A DNA stretch of 64,000 nucleotides, taken from assembly GCA_963823245.1 (NCBI GenBank), contig CAWGKQ010000003.1, forward strand, positions 1 to 64,000, given 5' to 3'. The position numbers and the translations under genes were made by a program. Positions 1 through 8,003 of this stretch are shown here, one piece after another. The notes under the pieces are model-generated. The model saw only the letters and a program-made list of their open reading frames with translations. It was not told where the DNA came from and did no database searches. Numbering within the stretch: the first letter of the stretch is position 1; each line of letters begins with the position of its first letter. This DNA is from JAWVFM01 sp963823245 (lineage in GTDB: Bacteria; Actinomycetota; Thermoleophilia; Solirubrobacterales; 70-9).

Positions 1-19
1 ATCGGCTCGGCCGCGAGTT

Positions 20-163
20 TTAGTCAGGCCCGCTGCCGATGATCTCGAGCCTGCGGGTGAGCCCGCCGAGGGCGATCTCGCAGACCTCCTCGACGGAGGC
101 TCCGGGAAGGTTCTGGTCGGCATGGCCGTTTCCGCGCTGCTTCCAAGGAGCCAGATATGCCGA
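20..163 (-). pseudogene. C-terminal fragment of an unrecognised protein
   Basis: On the minus strand an open frame ends with TAA at 20-22 and reads back through residues ending LTRRLEIIGSGPD. It has no visible start before the terminator hairpin at 164-186. I do not recognise the family. The frame has the codon bias of its neighbours and is probably the tail of a gene cut off where the tRNA-Pro scar begins. It could equally be a chance frame. Confidence 0.25.
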
Positions 164-186
164 AAGCCCGCTTCCGAAGCGGGCTT
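164..186 (-). terminator. Intrinsic terminator 3' of the tRNA-Pro half
   Basis: Inverted repeat AAGCCCGCTT / AAGCGGGCTT around a three-base loop, directly 3' of the minus-strand tRNA-Pro half. It is what normally follows a tRNA gene, so the scar seems to have carried its terminator with it. In the second copy near 4140 this hairpin is only partly kept. Confidence 0.6.
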
Positions 187-192
187 CCGTCT

Positions 193-240
193 AGTCGGGG
201 CGGCCGATTTGAACCGGCGACCTTTCGGCCCCCAGCCGAG
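193..240 (-). other. tRNA-Pro(GGG) 3' half, att-like scar, copy 1
   Basis: Reverse complement shows the 3' part of an anticodon arm with loop CTGGGGG (anticodon GGG), variable loop, T-arm with TTCAAAT loop, and 3' acceptor strand CGCCCCGA. The D-arm and 5' acceptor strand are absent, so this is not a working tRNA gene. The flank 241-352 is shared with copy 2 at 5166-5215. It includes six-mers GGTACT at 331 and GGTACC at 342 (11-bp spacing). Read as an attachment-site remnant of a tRNA-targeting integrative element. Confidence 0.75.
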
Positions 241-352
241 TCGCAATGGGTGTCGATGCGTCCAGGAGCGTCCAATGCGTCCAAATCGTCCACGCGCGTA
301 GACATCCTGGACGCATAGGACGATGCGGTCGGTACTAAAGCGGTACCACGAG
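241..352. repeat. Direct repeat flanking tRNA-Pro scar (copy 1)
   Basis: About 110 bp nearly identical to 5216-5327. It contains several CGTCCA/CGTCC motifs around 257-292 and the paired GGTACT/GGTACC at 331-347. A third, partial copy lies at 2613-2648. The iterated short motifs suggest recombinase arm sites, by inference. The rest of the gap, 353-495, holds nothing I can identify. Confidence 0.65.
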
Positions 353-495
353 CCCGTCGCGGGTTCTAGAGTCGGTGCGCCCGACGGCAACCAAATGCGG
401 ATGCCGGCGACATCAGGGCTCATATTCCCGCCAGGCAATCGTCGTATGGCGGATTCGTTCTTGGAGCATGATTTTCCGGCCCCTACGCTGACGGC

Positions 496-1260
496 ATGGT
501 CTTCCGGCAGTTCCTAAACGAGGAGACGGCCTGCGCCTCGTACCTGTTCGGCTGCAACACCGCGGGCGAGCTCGCCGTTGTCGACGCCCACGTCGACCTC
601 GTCGACACCTACCTCGCCGCCGCCGAGGCCCAGGGTTCCCGCATCGTCGCCGTGCTCGAGACCCATGTGCAGGCCGACCACGTCTCCGGCCTTCCCGAGC
701 TGGTCGAGCGCACCGGCGCCGCCGCCTACCTTCCCGAGGGCTCGGGCGTCGATTTCGAGCACCGCGCCCTCGCCGACGGAGAGCTGGTCAAGCTCGGCAA
801 CACGGTGATCCAGGCGGTCGCCACTCCGGGGCACGCGACGGCCCATCACGCTTACCTGGTCACCGACCATCGTCGCGGCGAGGAGCCGTGGATGGTGCTG
901 ACCGGCGACGCGCTTCTGGTCGGCGACGTCGGTCGCCCGGACCTGCACGCCGGCGGCGATCACGCGGTCGAGGAGATGGCGCGGATCCTCTATCGATCGC
1001 TGACCGAGCGCCTGCTGGCGCTGCCAGACCATCTGCTCCTCTACCCGGGCCACTTCTCGGGTTCGGTCTGCGGCCGCGGACTCTCGGGCCACCCGGCGTC
1101 GACGATCGGCTTCGAGCGCCGCCACAACTCCGCCTTGGCGTTCGATTCGGAGGACGCATTCGTCGCAGCGCTTCTCAAGGACATCCCGCCGGCGCCCGAG
1201 CAGCAGGCCGCGATCGTCGCTGCCAACCGCGCTGGCCGCCCGCTCGTCGAGACGCCTTGA
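496..1260 (+). CDS. MBL-fold hydrolase, persulfide dioxygenase-like
   Basis: A 254-residue metallo-beta-lactamase-fold protein of the ETHE1/glyoxalase II group, which typically binds iron or zinc and acts on glutathione- or protein-bound persulfides. Metal motifs are visible: HVQADH near residue 57, TPGH near 110, GDALLVGD near 140 and PGH near 180. No Shine-Dalgarno precedes ATG 496, so it may be leaderless. It overlaps the next gene as TTGA and so forms a two-gene operon. The same pair is repeated at 37379-39420. Substrate is inferred, not shown. Confidence 0.85.
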   Translation: MVFRQFLNEETACASYLFGCNTAGELAVVDAHVDLVDTYLAAAEAQGSRIVAVLETHVQADHVSGLPELVERTGAAAYLPEGSGVDFEHRALADGELVKLGNTVIQAVATPGHATAHHAYLVTDHRRGEEPWMVLTGDALLVGDVGRPDLHAGGDHAVEEMARILYRSLTERLLALPDHLLLYPGHFSGSVCGRGLSGHPASTIGFERRHNSALAFDSEDAFVAALLKDIPPAPEQQAAIVAANRAGRPLVETP

Positions 1261-2534
1261 ACCGGCCTCGAGTGGAGCTCGGACTGCGCGAGAACCTCGC
1301 GCAGTTCTCGCTCCTGGTCGCGGTCAATGCGCTGGTCGGGGCAATGGTCGGCCTCGAGCGCTCGACGCTGCCGCTGATCGGACGGGACAGCTTCGGTCTC
1401 ACGTCGAGCGTCGTGGTTCTCTCGTTCATCTGCGCATTTGGACTGGCCAAGTCCTTCAGCAACCTGGGGGCGGGCGCGCTGGCTCATCGCGTCGGCAGGC
1501 GTCGCCTGCTGATCGCAGGCTGGGCGATGGCGCTTCCGGTGCCGCTGCTGATCGCGATCGCGCCGAGTTGGGGATGGATCGTCGTCGCCAACCTCTTTCT
1601 CGGCGTCAACCAGGGCCTCGCCTGGTCAATGACCGTCTCGATGAAGATCGACCTCGTCGGGCCCGAGCGGCGCGGCCTCGCCCTCGGCCTCAACGAGTCG
1701 GCCGGCTACATGGGCGTCGCCGTGGCAGCGATGCTGAGCGGGTGGCTCGCGGCCGACTTCGTCGCCCGCGACGTGCTCGTCATAGGCGGCGCGGTGGTGG
1801 CCGTCTCGGCCCTGCTCGTCTCACTCATCTTCGTTCGCGACACGGCGTCCTACGTCGCCCTCGAGCAGGCTCTGCACCATCCCGATGAGGAGGGGGAGCC
1901 GCCGCGGCTCCGCGAGGCCTTCCCGGATGCCACCTACCGCCGGCCCGCGCTTCGCTCCTGTTCCCAGGCGGGATTGGTCAACAATCTCAACGACGCGCTG
2001 GCGTGGGGCATCGTGCCGCTGTTCCTCGCGGCTCACGGCGCTAGCACCGGCGAGATCGGGCTCGTCGCCGGGATCTACCCCGCGGTCTGGGGCCTCGGCC
2101 AGATTTGGACCGGCCACTGGTCGGACAGCATCGGTCGCAAGCCTCTGATCGTCGCGGGGATGCTGGTGCAGGCGGCCGCGCTGGGCGTGCTCTCCGCATC
2201 GGGCGGCGCCGTCGGCGTCGCCGTCCTGAGCGCGGTAGCGCTCGGCGTGGGCACGGCGCTCGTCTATCCGACCCTGATCGCCGCGGTCTCGGACGCGGTC
2301 ACTCCAGTGGCCCGGGCCCCAGTCATCGGCGTTTACCGCTTCTGGCGCGACATGGGATACGTCGTCGGCGGTCTGACGGCGGGCCTCCTGGCCGACGCGA
2401 TCGACTTCAGCGCCGCGATCGCCTTCGTCGCCATACTGACGGCGGTCTCCGGACTTTGGGTCGCAGTCGATCTCCACGCCCCTCGGCGAGGCTCGCAGCC
2501 GCTGGCCGGGGTCCGACCCGGAACCGCGCGCTGA
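1257..2534 (+). CDS. MFS transporter
   Basis: About 425 residues with roughly twelve hydrophobic segments and MFS signatures such as the loop GHWSDSIGRKPL near the middle. TTG 1257 overlaps the upstream stop and aligns residue for residue with the GTG start of the paralogue at 38140. It probably exports or imports a small molecule linked to the upstream sulfur hydrolase. The substrate cannot be read from sequence. The ending at 2534 is followed by a short AGCCGT/ACGGCT hairpin. Confidence 0.85.
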   Translation: MNRPRVELGLRENLAQFSLLVAVNALVGAMVGLERSTLPLIGRDSFGLTSSVVVLSFICAFGLAKSFSNLGAGALAHRVGRRRLLIAGWAMALPVPLLIAIAPSWGWIVVANLFLGVNQGLAWSMTVSMKIDLVGPERRGLALGLNESAGYMGVAVAAMLSGWLAADFVARDVLVIGGAVVAVSALLVSLIFVRDTASYVALEQALHHPDEEGEPPRLREAFPDATYRRPALRSCSQAGLVNNLNDALAWGIVPLFLAAHGASTGEIGLVAGIYPAVWGLGQIWTGHWSDSIGRKPLIVAGMLVQAAALGVLSASGGAVGVAVLSAVALGVGTALVYPTLIAAVSDAVTPVARAPVIGVYRFWRDMGYVVGGLTAGLLADAIDFSAAIAFVAILTAVSGLWVAVDLHAPRRGSQPLAGVRPGTAR

Positions 2535-2612
2535 GCCGTGAACGGCTTCGACGCAACGCTCCAAGGCCGGGCGATGCGGCGGCACCTGCCCGCGTGGCTG
2601 AGCCGCCTCACC

Positions 2613-2648
2613 AATAGGACGTAGCGGTCGGTACTAAAGCGGTACCAC
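2613..2648. repeat. Partial third copy of the tRNA-Pro scar flank
   Basis: Matches the end of the 241-352 repeat, including GGTACT at 2630 and GGTACC at 2641, again 11 bp apart. The tRNA half itself is missing here. With copies 1 and 2 it splits 350-5300 into two cassette-like blocks, one holding the MBL-MFS operon, the other the flavin oxidoreductase and the insertion sequence. Confidence 0.6.
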
Positions 2649-2729
2649 CCGGTGGGCAGAACCCGGCTTTGCAGTCGATCAGTGAAGGCGGACGCAGCCG
2701 CCCCGTAACTCAGACCCTCCGGAACCGCG

Positions 2730-4088
2730 CTAGGCGGTCGCGATCGCCACCGAATGATTGGCGACGATCCGGCTTTCCGGATCCCAGCTCCGCTTCACGT
2801 CTGAGAGCCGCTTGCATGTCTCCTCGGGAAGGATCGCCTCGACGTCGCAGGAACGCTCTGCGTAGTTGTAGTAGCCACCGGGCGCCGCCCACGGCTTGAT
2901 CGCGTCGTGGAGCTTGTCCAGCTGGTCCTCGATTGGGTCGCGCAACGCGGGATCCATCAACATGCCGATCCCGAGCATCACGAATTCGGCGTTGAGCTTG
3001 TCCAGCGCGCCGGCGTTCTCGGCAGGGCGTCGGAGGGCACCGCCGAGGTGACGCAGCTCCGCAAGCAGCAGCGGCGAGTCCGTCTCCGGGCCGGCGGCCG
3101 CGACGAACGCATCGATCGCTTCGTCGGGCAGCTCGCTAAGCGTCGCGTGGTGACCGAGGCCGGGCACGGGCGGCTCCGGATCCATCGCGATCCGGGTAAG
3201 AGCCGTGGCCGGGATCTGATCGAAAGAATCCATCGCCGGTTCGCCGATCTCCCGGAGTGGGGCGATCACCTTCTCGCCCTCCTCCCTGGTCCCGAGGCAG
3301 CAGGCCGTGATAGCGAGCCATTTCTTCCCGCGGATCTCCTCCGGGATATCCGGAATCGGCGGGAGGTTGAGCATGCGGACCATGCTTCCGACCTCCTCGG
3401 GAGCCTCTGCCGTCCAGTCGCGATAGCGGCGCAAGCCGTCCTCGGTGAGCTCGGGCGGGAAGAGCAGCCCGCCGGCATACGCCTCCGTGACCGGGAAGAG
3501 ATCGACGTGCAGCGCCGTGACGATCGCGTATCCACCACCGCCACCGCGCAGCGCCCAGAAGAGATCCGGATCCGAGTGTGCATCCACTGTGCGCAGCTCG
3601 CCGTCGGCTGTCACGAGCTCAATCGCGGTGACGTGGTTGCAGGCCCAGCCGTACTTACGACCGAACCAGCTCAGCCCGCCGCCGAGCGAGTAGCCGGTCA
3701 CACCCACGTTCGGAGACGTCCCCGGCAGGAAGGACTTCCCCCTCTCGTGCGCAGCGCCGCCGATCTCCTCGGCCAAGACGCCCGCCTCGATGCGCGCGGC
3801 TTCGTCGCCGACCTCGATCCCCCGCATTCGCTCGGTCTTGATCAGGATCGTGTCTCCGAGCGAACCGATCGCCATCGCGCCGTGGCCGGTGCCCTGTCCC
3901 GCCACCTTCAGATCGTTCTTGGCGGCGAACTTAATCGCCTTGGCGGCGTCGTCCGCACTTTCCACGAAGGCGACCGCCGGTGGCTGCTGATCCGCCGCCA
4001 GGTTCCAGGCTTGGCGCGCTTCGTCCCAGTCGGCCTCACTGGAGGTGGCGACCCGTCCGCGGATTGAGAGGTCGGAGAAGTTCGTCAT
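2730..4088 (-). CDS. FAD-binding oxidoreductase, berberine bridge type
   Basis: A 452-residue VAO-family flavoprotein. The N-terminal FAD_binding_4 domain spans about residues 35-200, with GTGHGAM near 67 as likely site of a covalent flavin-His link and GYSLGGGLSWFGRKYG near 131. The C-terminal BBE motif is YYNYAERS, ending with NHSV. Such enzymes oxidise sugars, alkaloids or aromatic alcohols with oxygen; the substrate is unknown here. No secretion signal is visible. It stands alone on the minus strand between two scar repeats. Confidence 0.85.
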   Translation of the reverse strand: MTNFSDLSIRGRVATSSEADWDEARQAWNLAADQQPPAVAFVESADDAAKAIKFAAKNDLKVAGQGTGHGAMAIGSLGDTILIKTERMRGIEVGDEAARIEAGVLAEEIGGAAHERGKSFLPGTSPNVGVTGYSLGGGLSWFGRKYGWACNHVTAIELVTADGELRTVDAHSDPDLFWALRGGGGGYAIVTALHVDLFPVTEAYAGGLLFPPELTEDGLRRYRDWTAEAPEEVGSMVRMLNLPPIPDIPEEIRGKKWLAITACCLGTREEGEKVIAPLREIGEPAMDSFDQIPATALTRIAMDPEPPVPGLGHHATLSELPDEAIDAFVAAAGPETDSPLLLAELRHLGGALRRPAENAGALDKLNAEFVMLGIGMLMDPALRDPIEDQLDKLHDAIKPWAAPGGYYNYAERSCDVEAILPEETCKRLSDVKRSWDPESRIVANHSVAIATA

Positions 4089-4155
4089 GGCGGCGCACTC
4101 TATTCAGTGACCCCCATCCTGTCCATGCGTGGTTTCCGTGCCGGCTTCCGTCTAG

Positions 4156-5163
4156 ATGCTTGATTCCAAATCAGGCGCCGTAGGCGGCGAAGCGCCGCCC
4201 GGGCTGGCCGATCTCGGCGTTATGCCAAAGGCCGGCGGCGAGGGCGAGTAGGCGCAGCCCGACACGAGCGCAAAGGCCGGGCAGCGTCCGCGCTCCGTGG
4301 CGCTCGAGGCCGAGCTGGCCCTTGCAGGTCCAAAACACCGACTCGATCCATTGGCGAACCCGCCCCAGCGAGCCGAAGCGGGGCTCCTCGTCCTTTCGGT
4401 CAGGTCGCAGGAATGTGGCGCCCCGGTCGGCGATCCAGCGCTCGAACTCCTGACCGGCAAAGCCCTTGTCGGCGATCAGGAGGTGACCGGCCAGTGGGAC
4501 CCGCTCGAGCATCTCGCGGGCGACCTCGCGCTCGGGAGCGTTGGCAGGCGCCAGCTCGAAGGCGATCGGGGTGCCGTCGGCCGCGCAGAGCAGGTAGAGG
4601 CGAAAGCCCCAGAAGTAGCGGGAATGGCTTCGGCAGTAGCCGTAGGCGGCGTGGCCTGCGAACTCCGATCGGCGCACGGTCTCGCGTGAGGCGGCGCAGG
4701 GGATCGGGGTCGAATCGAGCAGGCGCAGCTCATCGCAAAAGCCCGGCGAGCGAAAGGCGAGGTAGTTGATCGTGCTCTGGATCCGGGGCGCGAGGCGGCG
4801 AAGGCGCTTGTTGTAACCGGGCTGCTTGGGCAGGTAGGGGAACAGGTGAGCGAGGCGGTAGGCGGCCAGGGCGAGGAACTGGCGGTCGTTGGGCAGGCCC
4901 ATGAAGACCTGGGCGATCGCCAGGGTGATGAGCTCTGAGTCGGTGATCTTCGGCGGACGGCCCGCTCCGCAACGCGGAGGCAGGAAATCGTCGGTGAGAA
5001 CGTAAATTGCCGTGAGAAGGGCGTCGAGTTGGGCGTGCACGAGGCCACCTCCGTGGTCGACGTTGCTTTAGCAACGCCTTCCTTCGGCGTCCTTCGTGCT
5101 GCCTCCTTGCCTACCCAGCCTGGATGCGGTCGGGAACCGCCGGCGGGATTAGGAATCAACCAT
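4156..5163 (-). mobile_element. IS982-family insertion sequence
   Basis: About 1 kb bounded by terminal inverted repeats ATGCTTGATTCC at 4156 and, on the other strand, ATGGTTGATTCC at 5163, continuing imperfectly for about ten more bases. Both ends are flanked by CTAG, a 4-bp target duplication. The repeat copy at 181-200 shows the uninterrupted target CTTCCGTCTAGTCGGGG, so the insertion came after duplication of the tRNA-Pro scar. It holds a single transposase gene. Confidence 0.8.
4171..5040 (-). CDS. IS982-family transposase
   Basis: A 289-residue DDE transposase. Catalytic acidic residues are visible in LLDSTPIP near 119, LIADKGF near 189 and WIESVF near 232. The family tail RLLALAAGLWHN is present near the C-terminus. 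The frame is intact and fills the element, so the copy may still be active. The ATG at 5040 lies about 120 bp inside the right end. Confidence 0.88.
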   Translation of the reverse strand: MHAQLDALLTAIYVLTDDFLPPRCGAGRPPKITDSELITLAIAQVFMGLPNDRQFLALAAYRLAHLFPYLPKQPGYNKRLRRLAPRIQSTINYLAFRSPGFCDELRLLDSTPIPCAASRETVRRSEFAGHAAYGYCRSHSRYFWGFRLYLLCAADGTPIAFELAPANAPEREVAREMLERVPLAGHLLIADKGFAGQEFERWIADRGATFLRPDRKDEEPRFGSLGRVRQWIESVFWTCKGQLGLERHGARTLPGLCARVGLRLLALAAGLWHNAEIGQPGRRFAAYGA

Positions 5164-5165
5164 CT

Positions 5166-5215
5166 AGTCGGGGCGACTGGACTTGAACCAGCGACCTTTT
5201 CGGCCCCCAGCCGAG
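5166..5215 (-). other. tRNA-Pro(GGG) 3' half, att-like scar, copy 2
   Basis: Same tRNA part as at 193-240 and in the same orientation: loop CTGGGGG, T-loop TTCAAGT, acceptor CGCCCCGA, no 5' half. Small differences in the T-stem keep base pairing, so the copy is old or of different origin rather than a recent duplicate. The paired GGTACC repeats lie at 5306 and 5317, 91-107 bp from the break, as in copy 1. The insertion sequence sits just 3' of it. Confidence 0.75.
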
Positions 5216-5345
5216 CGTCAATCGGTGTCGATGCGTCCAGGAGCGTCCAATGCGTCCAAATCGTCCACGCGCGTGGACATCCCGGACCAATAGGACGTAG
5301 CGGTCGGTACCAAAGTGGTACCACGAGCCGTCGTGTGGGTTGAGA

Positions 5346-5383
5346 TCGGGGGCAGGATTTGAACCCGCGACGTCCGGGTTATG
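5346..5383 (-). other. tRNA-Met(CAU) 3' half, scar
   Basis: Reverse complement reads from anticodon CAT through variable loop, T-arm (loop TTCAAAT) to acceptor strand CCCCCGA. It is broken exactly at the anticodon. It follows the tRNA-Pro scar directly and ends 31 bp short of the cupin stop codon. Related halves in the same orientation lie at 31536 and 46170. Confidence 0.7.
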
Positions 5384-5413
5384 CGGGGGAAGGGTCGTGC
5401 GTTCGCAGTGGCG

Positions 5414-5908
5414 CTACCGCCAGAGCTCGGTGAGCGGGCCGCCCGCGCCGTGCACCGGATCTGTGTCTGGCAGCGGAACGGCGGCGATGTTGGCGAGGAC
5501 CTCCTCGCGTTCGCCCGGGTCGCCGCGGCGCAGGTCCCAACGCATCCCGTTCGGGTAGGCCCCAACCACGAGCAGATCGGGGCTCGAGCCGGCATTGCAG
5601 TGGCCTGTGCCCGCCGGCAGCACGAGGACGTCCCCGCGCTCGACCTCAAAGGGGCGCCCGTCGGGTCCGCCGAGGATCACAGTCGCGGTCCCGCCGACAA
5701 TCCCGAGCACCTCGTGGGCGGTGGAATGGAAGTGGTGGAAGGAGAAGATCCCATCAAGCCAAGCGCCGAGCCAGTTGTTGCGGGCGAAGAGCCCCTTGCA
5801 GCGATTGCCGTCGCCGGCCTCCGCGACCTGGTGGTAGACGAGCATCGGCAGGCGCGAGTTGGGGATCCCGCCGGCGTCCCCGAAGCTGTGGGTGTCGGGT
5901 CTTGCCAT
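5414..5908 (-). CDS. Cupin-domain protein, YjlB-like
   Basis: A 164-residue single-cupin protein. The first cupin motif reads FHHFHSTAHEVLGI, with histidines and a glutamate for metal binding, and the second has LPAGTGHCN near residue 100. The pattern resembles the YjlB family, whose function is unsettled. Length matches that family. The gene is intact and ends beside the tRNA-Met scar, so it may have come in with an element. Confidence 0.8.
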   Translation of the reverse strand: MARPDTHSFGDAGGIPNSRLPMLVYHQVAEAGDGNRCKGLFARNNWLGAWLDGIFSFHHFHSTAHEVLGIVGGTATVILGGPDGRPFEVERGDVLVLPAGTGHCNAGSSPDLLVVGAYPNGMRWDLRRGDPGEREEVLANIAAVPLPDTDPVHGAGGPLTELWR

Positions 5909-6067
5909 CGATTGCCACTAGTCAAGCAAGGCGCGTGCCGGTGAAGCGAGCGAGCTCCTCGCACAGTTTCGCCTTGGAACCGCTGGTCGCGGACGCTGGG
6001 GGCCGGCTCGGTCCGGCGCTGGTGGCGCCAGAGTGAGCCGGGAACGGCGCCTAAAGACCGGCGCCGC

Positions 6068-6100
6068 CTACTCCCGCAGCCCGGCGGCTTCCCGCACGCC
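6068..6100 (-). pseudogene. Remnant of a SnoaL-like C-terminus
   Basis: Only the last codons are recognisable: the minus strand reads EAAGLRE followed by TAG. This is the same tail as the SnoaL-like gene at 6401 and the remnant at 20655. Nothing upstream on the minus strand continues the fold, so it is a fragment. Confidence 0.4.
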
Positions 6101-6119
6101 GTTAGAGACCCGAACCGAT

Positions 6120-6314
6120 CTAAGCCATCCCGCCGCCCCCCCCGAGTTTGTTATGCGACGTCGCCTGGTCCCGCCCTCGGCTCGATGCTGAGCGAGCCGC
6201 TTGCGCATCCATCGAGTTCAAGGCGGCATGTTTGGCGGCATTACGACGGAGCTTTTCGCGGCGTCGGCTTCGCCACTCACCGAGCTTTCGACGCGAGCCC
6301 TTTATCAGGTGCAT
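6120..6314 (-). CDS. Small arginine/lysine-rich protein
   Basis: A 64-residue ORF with a strong ribosome site AAGGAGGGG eight bases before ATG 6314. The sequence is very basic (WRSRRREKLRRNAAK) and ends in a glycine run. A loosely similar small basic protein lies at 6902-7072. No known domain is recognised. The good ribosome site is the main reason to accept it. Confidence 0.4.
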   Translation of the reverse strand: MHLIKGSRRKLGEWRSRRREKLRRNAAKHAALNSMDAQAARSASSRGRDQATSHNKLGGGGGMA

Positions 6315-6400
6315 GGATAGCTCCCCTCCTTGGGACTAGGTTGTCCGCTGCTGACCATACCCCGGCGACGAGCAATGATCAAGCGGGTCGTCCATCGAAG

Positions 6401-6797
6401 CTACTCCCGCAGCCCGGCGGCTTCGAGGGCACGGTCTCGGTCGCCGAAGTCGGTGAAATGGGTCATTCGCCCGTCCTCGAACCTCGCCAAGACGGTGAAA
6501 GGCATTTCGGTCTCGACGCCGCTCCCCTTGCCGGTGATGCGGGTGGTGCCGAGCGCCAGCACCCGATCGCCCAGATCACGGATGTCCGGGCACTCGACCT
6601 TCAACGCGTCGAAGTGCTCGGCTACATCGCCAAGGAACCCCTCCACGCCTTCCAGCCCCGTATAGCTCCCCCTGGAGTTCTGACAGCCGGTGCTCGAAGT
6701 GGATTTCGGGATCCAGCAATCCAAGAAGGCCCGGTATGTCCATGCGGTCGAACGCCTGGATGATCCTCATGAACTGATTGACGTTCTCCTGCGACAT
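6401..6797 (-). pseudogene. SnoaL-like (NTF2-fold) protein, frameshifted
   Basis: Starts MSQENVNQFMRI at 6797, the usual start of this family in Thermoleophilia, and continues to HFEHRLSELQG. The frame then changes near 6665-6672 at a run of five G. The second frame carries the rest (TRITGKGSGVETEMPF, DRALEAAGLRE, stop). Restored length is about 131 residues, normal for the family. These small barrels act as cyclases or isomerases or bind ligands; no role can be assigned. The single-base shift at a homopolymer may be an assembly error. Confidence 0.7.
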
Positions 6798-6901
6798 CGC
6801 CCGCGCAGTATCTCGCGTAGGGCGACCGGCCACGCTGTTGCGCCAACGGGTCGGGCATCACGCGAGCCCTCAGAGGGCTCGCCGACGCTCAACAGCAGGA
6901 A

Positions 6902-7072
6902 TCAACCTCCACGACGATCTTCGTGGCGGTACGTGGCGGCCGCCCCTTGGCGGCGTTCGGCCTCGGCCTGTTGGCTGGCGAGCTCCTTCTCGGCCTTGCG
7001 CTGCCGCTTGGACGCTTTCGCCTCACGGCGACGATCTCGCCATCTCTCGAACGCTCCGGTCGAGCTGCGCAT
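6902..7072 (-). CDS. Small basic helical protein
   Basis: A 56-residue ORF with GGAGGAAGG placed six bases before ATG 7072. The sequence is charged and probably helical (ERWRDRRREAKASKRQRKAEKEL). It lies upstream of the SnoaL-like gene on the same strand, with about 100 bp between. I recognise no family. The longer frame running through it from 7435 is the frame shadow of the next upstream gene. Confidence 0.45.
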   Translation of the reverse strand: MRSSTGAFERWRDRRREAKASKRQRKAEKELASQQAEAERRQGAAATYRHEDRRGG

Positions 7073-7166
7073 GGGACCTTCCTCCTCCGGACGATCCAGT
7101 CTGTCCCGAACGACCCTATCGCCCCCACCGCGAGAGGGCAACGCTACTGCGCCAGCGGATCGGGCA

Positions 7167-7439
7167 TCACCCGAGCGAGGACCCGGCTGCCATCCGGCCT
7201 GGATCACGATGCCGCCGAGGCAACCCTCGAACAGCGGCCATCGACCCGACCGCGTGCACGTCGTCGCCGTAGTTGACGAGGAAGGCACCATCGCCGCCAT
7301 CGAAGCCGGCACCATCGACGAGTAGCGGCTCGGCGCCGTCGTCGAGCGTGGTCCAACTGATCGAGTGCTCGTCGAGGTCCAGCTCGGGCAGCCGATCGGC
7401 AAGCCGGTCGAGCAGTTCAAGGCGTTCGGCGTCACTCAT
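7167..7439 (-). CDS. Hypothetical acidic protein
   Basis: A 90-residue ORF starting MSDAERLELLDRLADRLPEL. It is acidic, with an alternating D/L/G stretch up to about residue 65, then turns basic (RGLPRRHRDPGR), which suggests a late frameshift or a replaced tail. No domain is recognised. It starts 12 bp after the stop of a 36-residue ORF, so the two may be translated together. Confidence 0.45.
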   Translation of the reverse strand: MSDAERLELLDRLADRLPELDLDEHSISWTTLDDGAEPLLVDGAGFDGGDGAFLVNYGDDVHAVGSMAAVRGLPRRHRDPGRMAAGSSLG

Positions 7440-7451
7440 CGTCGTTGGCCC

Positions 7452-7562
7452 TCAGCAAGAGGAGGTCGCCGTGGAGACGTCGATCAGCTCGCGCAGTTCG
7501 AGGTCGGGACGCTGGTCCGCAAGCTGGGCGGTGTCACTGGCGAACTCGATCAGCCGCCGCAT
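7452..7562 (-). CDS. Short ORF with Ser/Thr/Cys-rich tail
   Basis: A 36-residue ORF, ATG 7562 to TGA 7452, acidic in the middle (DLELRELIDV) and ending STATSSC. The small acidic leader and Ser/Thr/Cys end resemble a lanthipeptide-type precursor in outline only. No modifying enzyme is visible nearby and the ribosome site is weak. It may instead be the end of a longer lost gene, since the frame stays open upstream. Confidence 0.25.
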   Translation of the reverse strand: MRRLIEFASDTAQLADQRPDLELRELIDVSTATSSC

Positions 7563-7643
7563 CTGGGCGACCTCGGCGATCGGGGTAGCCGCCGGAGGTG
7601 CAGCAAATCGCGGCCTGAGGCGCTCTTGGCGATGAACGCTCGC

Positions 7644-7683
7644 TTTACACGCGAGAGGTCGCCGGGAATCAGCCGCACCCATC
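7644..7683 (+). other. Degenerate tRNA-Val(CAC)-like 3' half
   Basis: Matches the tRNA-Val halves at 29500 and 41050 from TTTACACGCGAGAGGTCG to GCACCCATC. The T-loop has lost several bases, so it can no longer fold as a T-arm. Same orientation as the other Val halves. Probably an old, decaying scar. Confidence 0.45.
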
Positions 7684-8003
7684 GCCCGGGCAAGCCGTTT
7701 GCGAGCTGGCTGGCGAGAGCTCACGTGCGTTCGCGGTCGCTCGTGGCAGCCCACCGAACTCTCACCGAACGCCCTTCGACGCAAGGCAACCCGCGACCGG
7801 TCATCTGCCGCCTCGGGAGCGACCGAATCGAGTACGCGGGAACGGACCGCATCCGCTCGAAGTCGAAGCCCCTCGAGCGCGTGGTTCGCCGCACATCGAA
7901 TCGGTGCTCACTCCGGAATGGGGCCGCGCGCCCATCGCCCTAGGGTCCCTGCACGGGCATCAATGCCCGCTCGTCCCACTAGCTCTTCCGAAGGGAGGCA
8001 GCC

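Noticed and set aside
193..240. Complete tRNA-Pro gene
   Set aside because: No D-arm and no 5' acceptor strand are found on the correct side of the anticodon; the same holds for all other tRNA-like hits in the window.
5218..5649. Frame containing MSTRVDDLDALDAPG, also seen in the copy near 250, as an integrase tail
   Set aside because: It arises from the CGTCC repeats of the scar flank, and no integrase motif precedes it in either copy.
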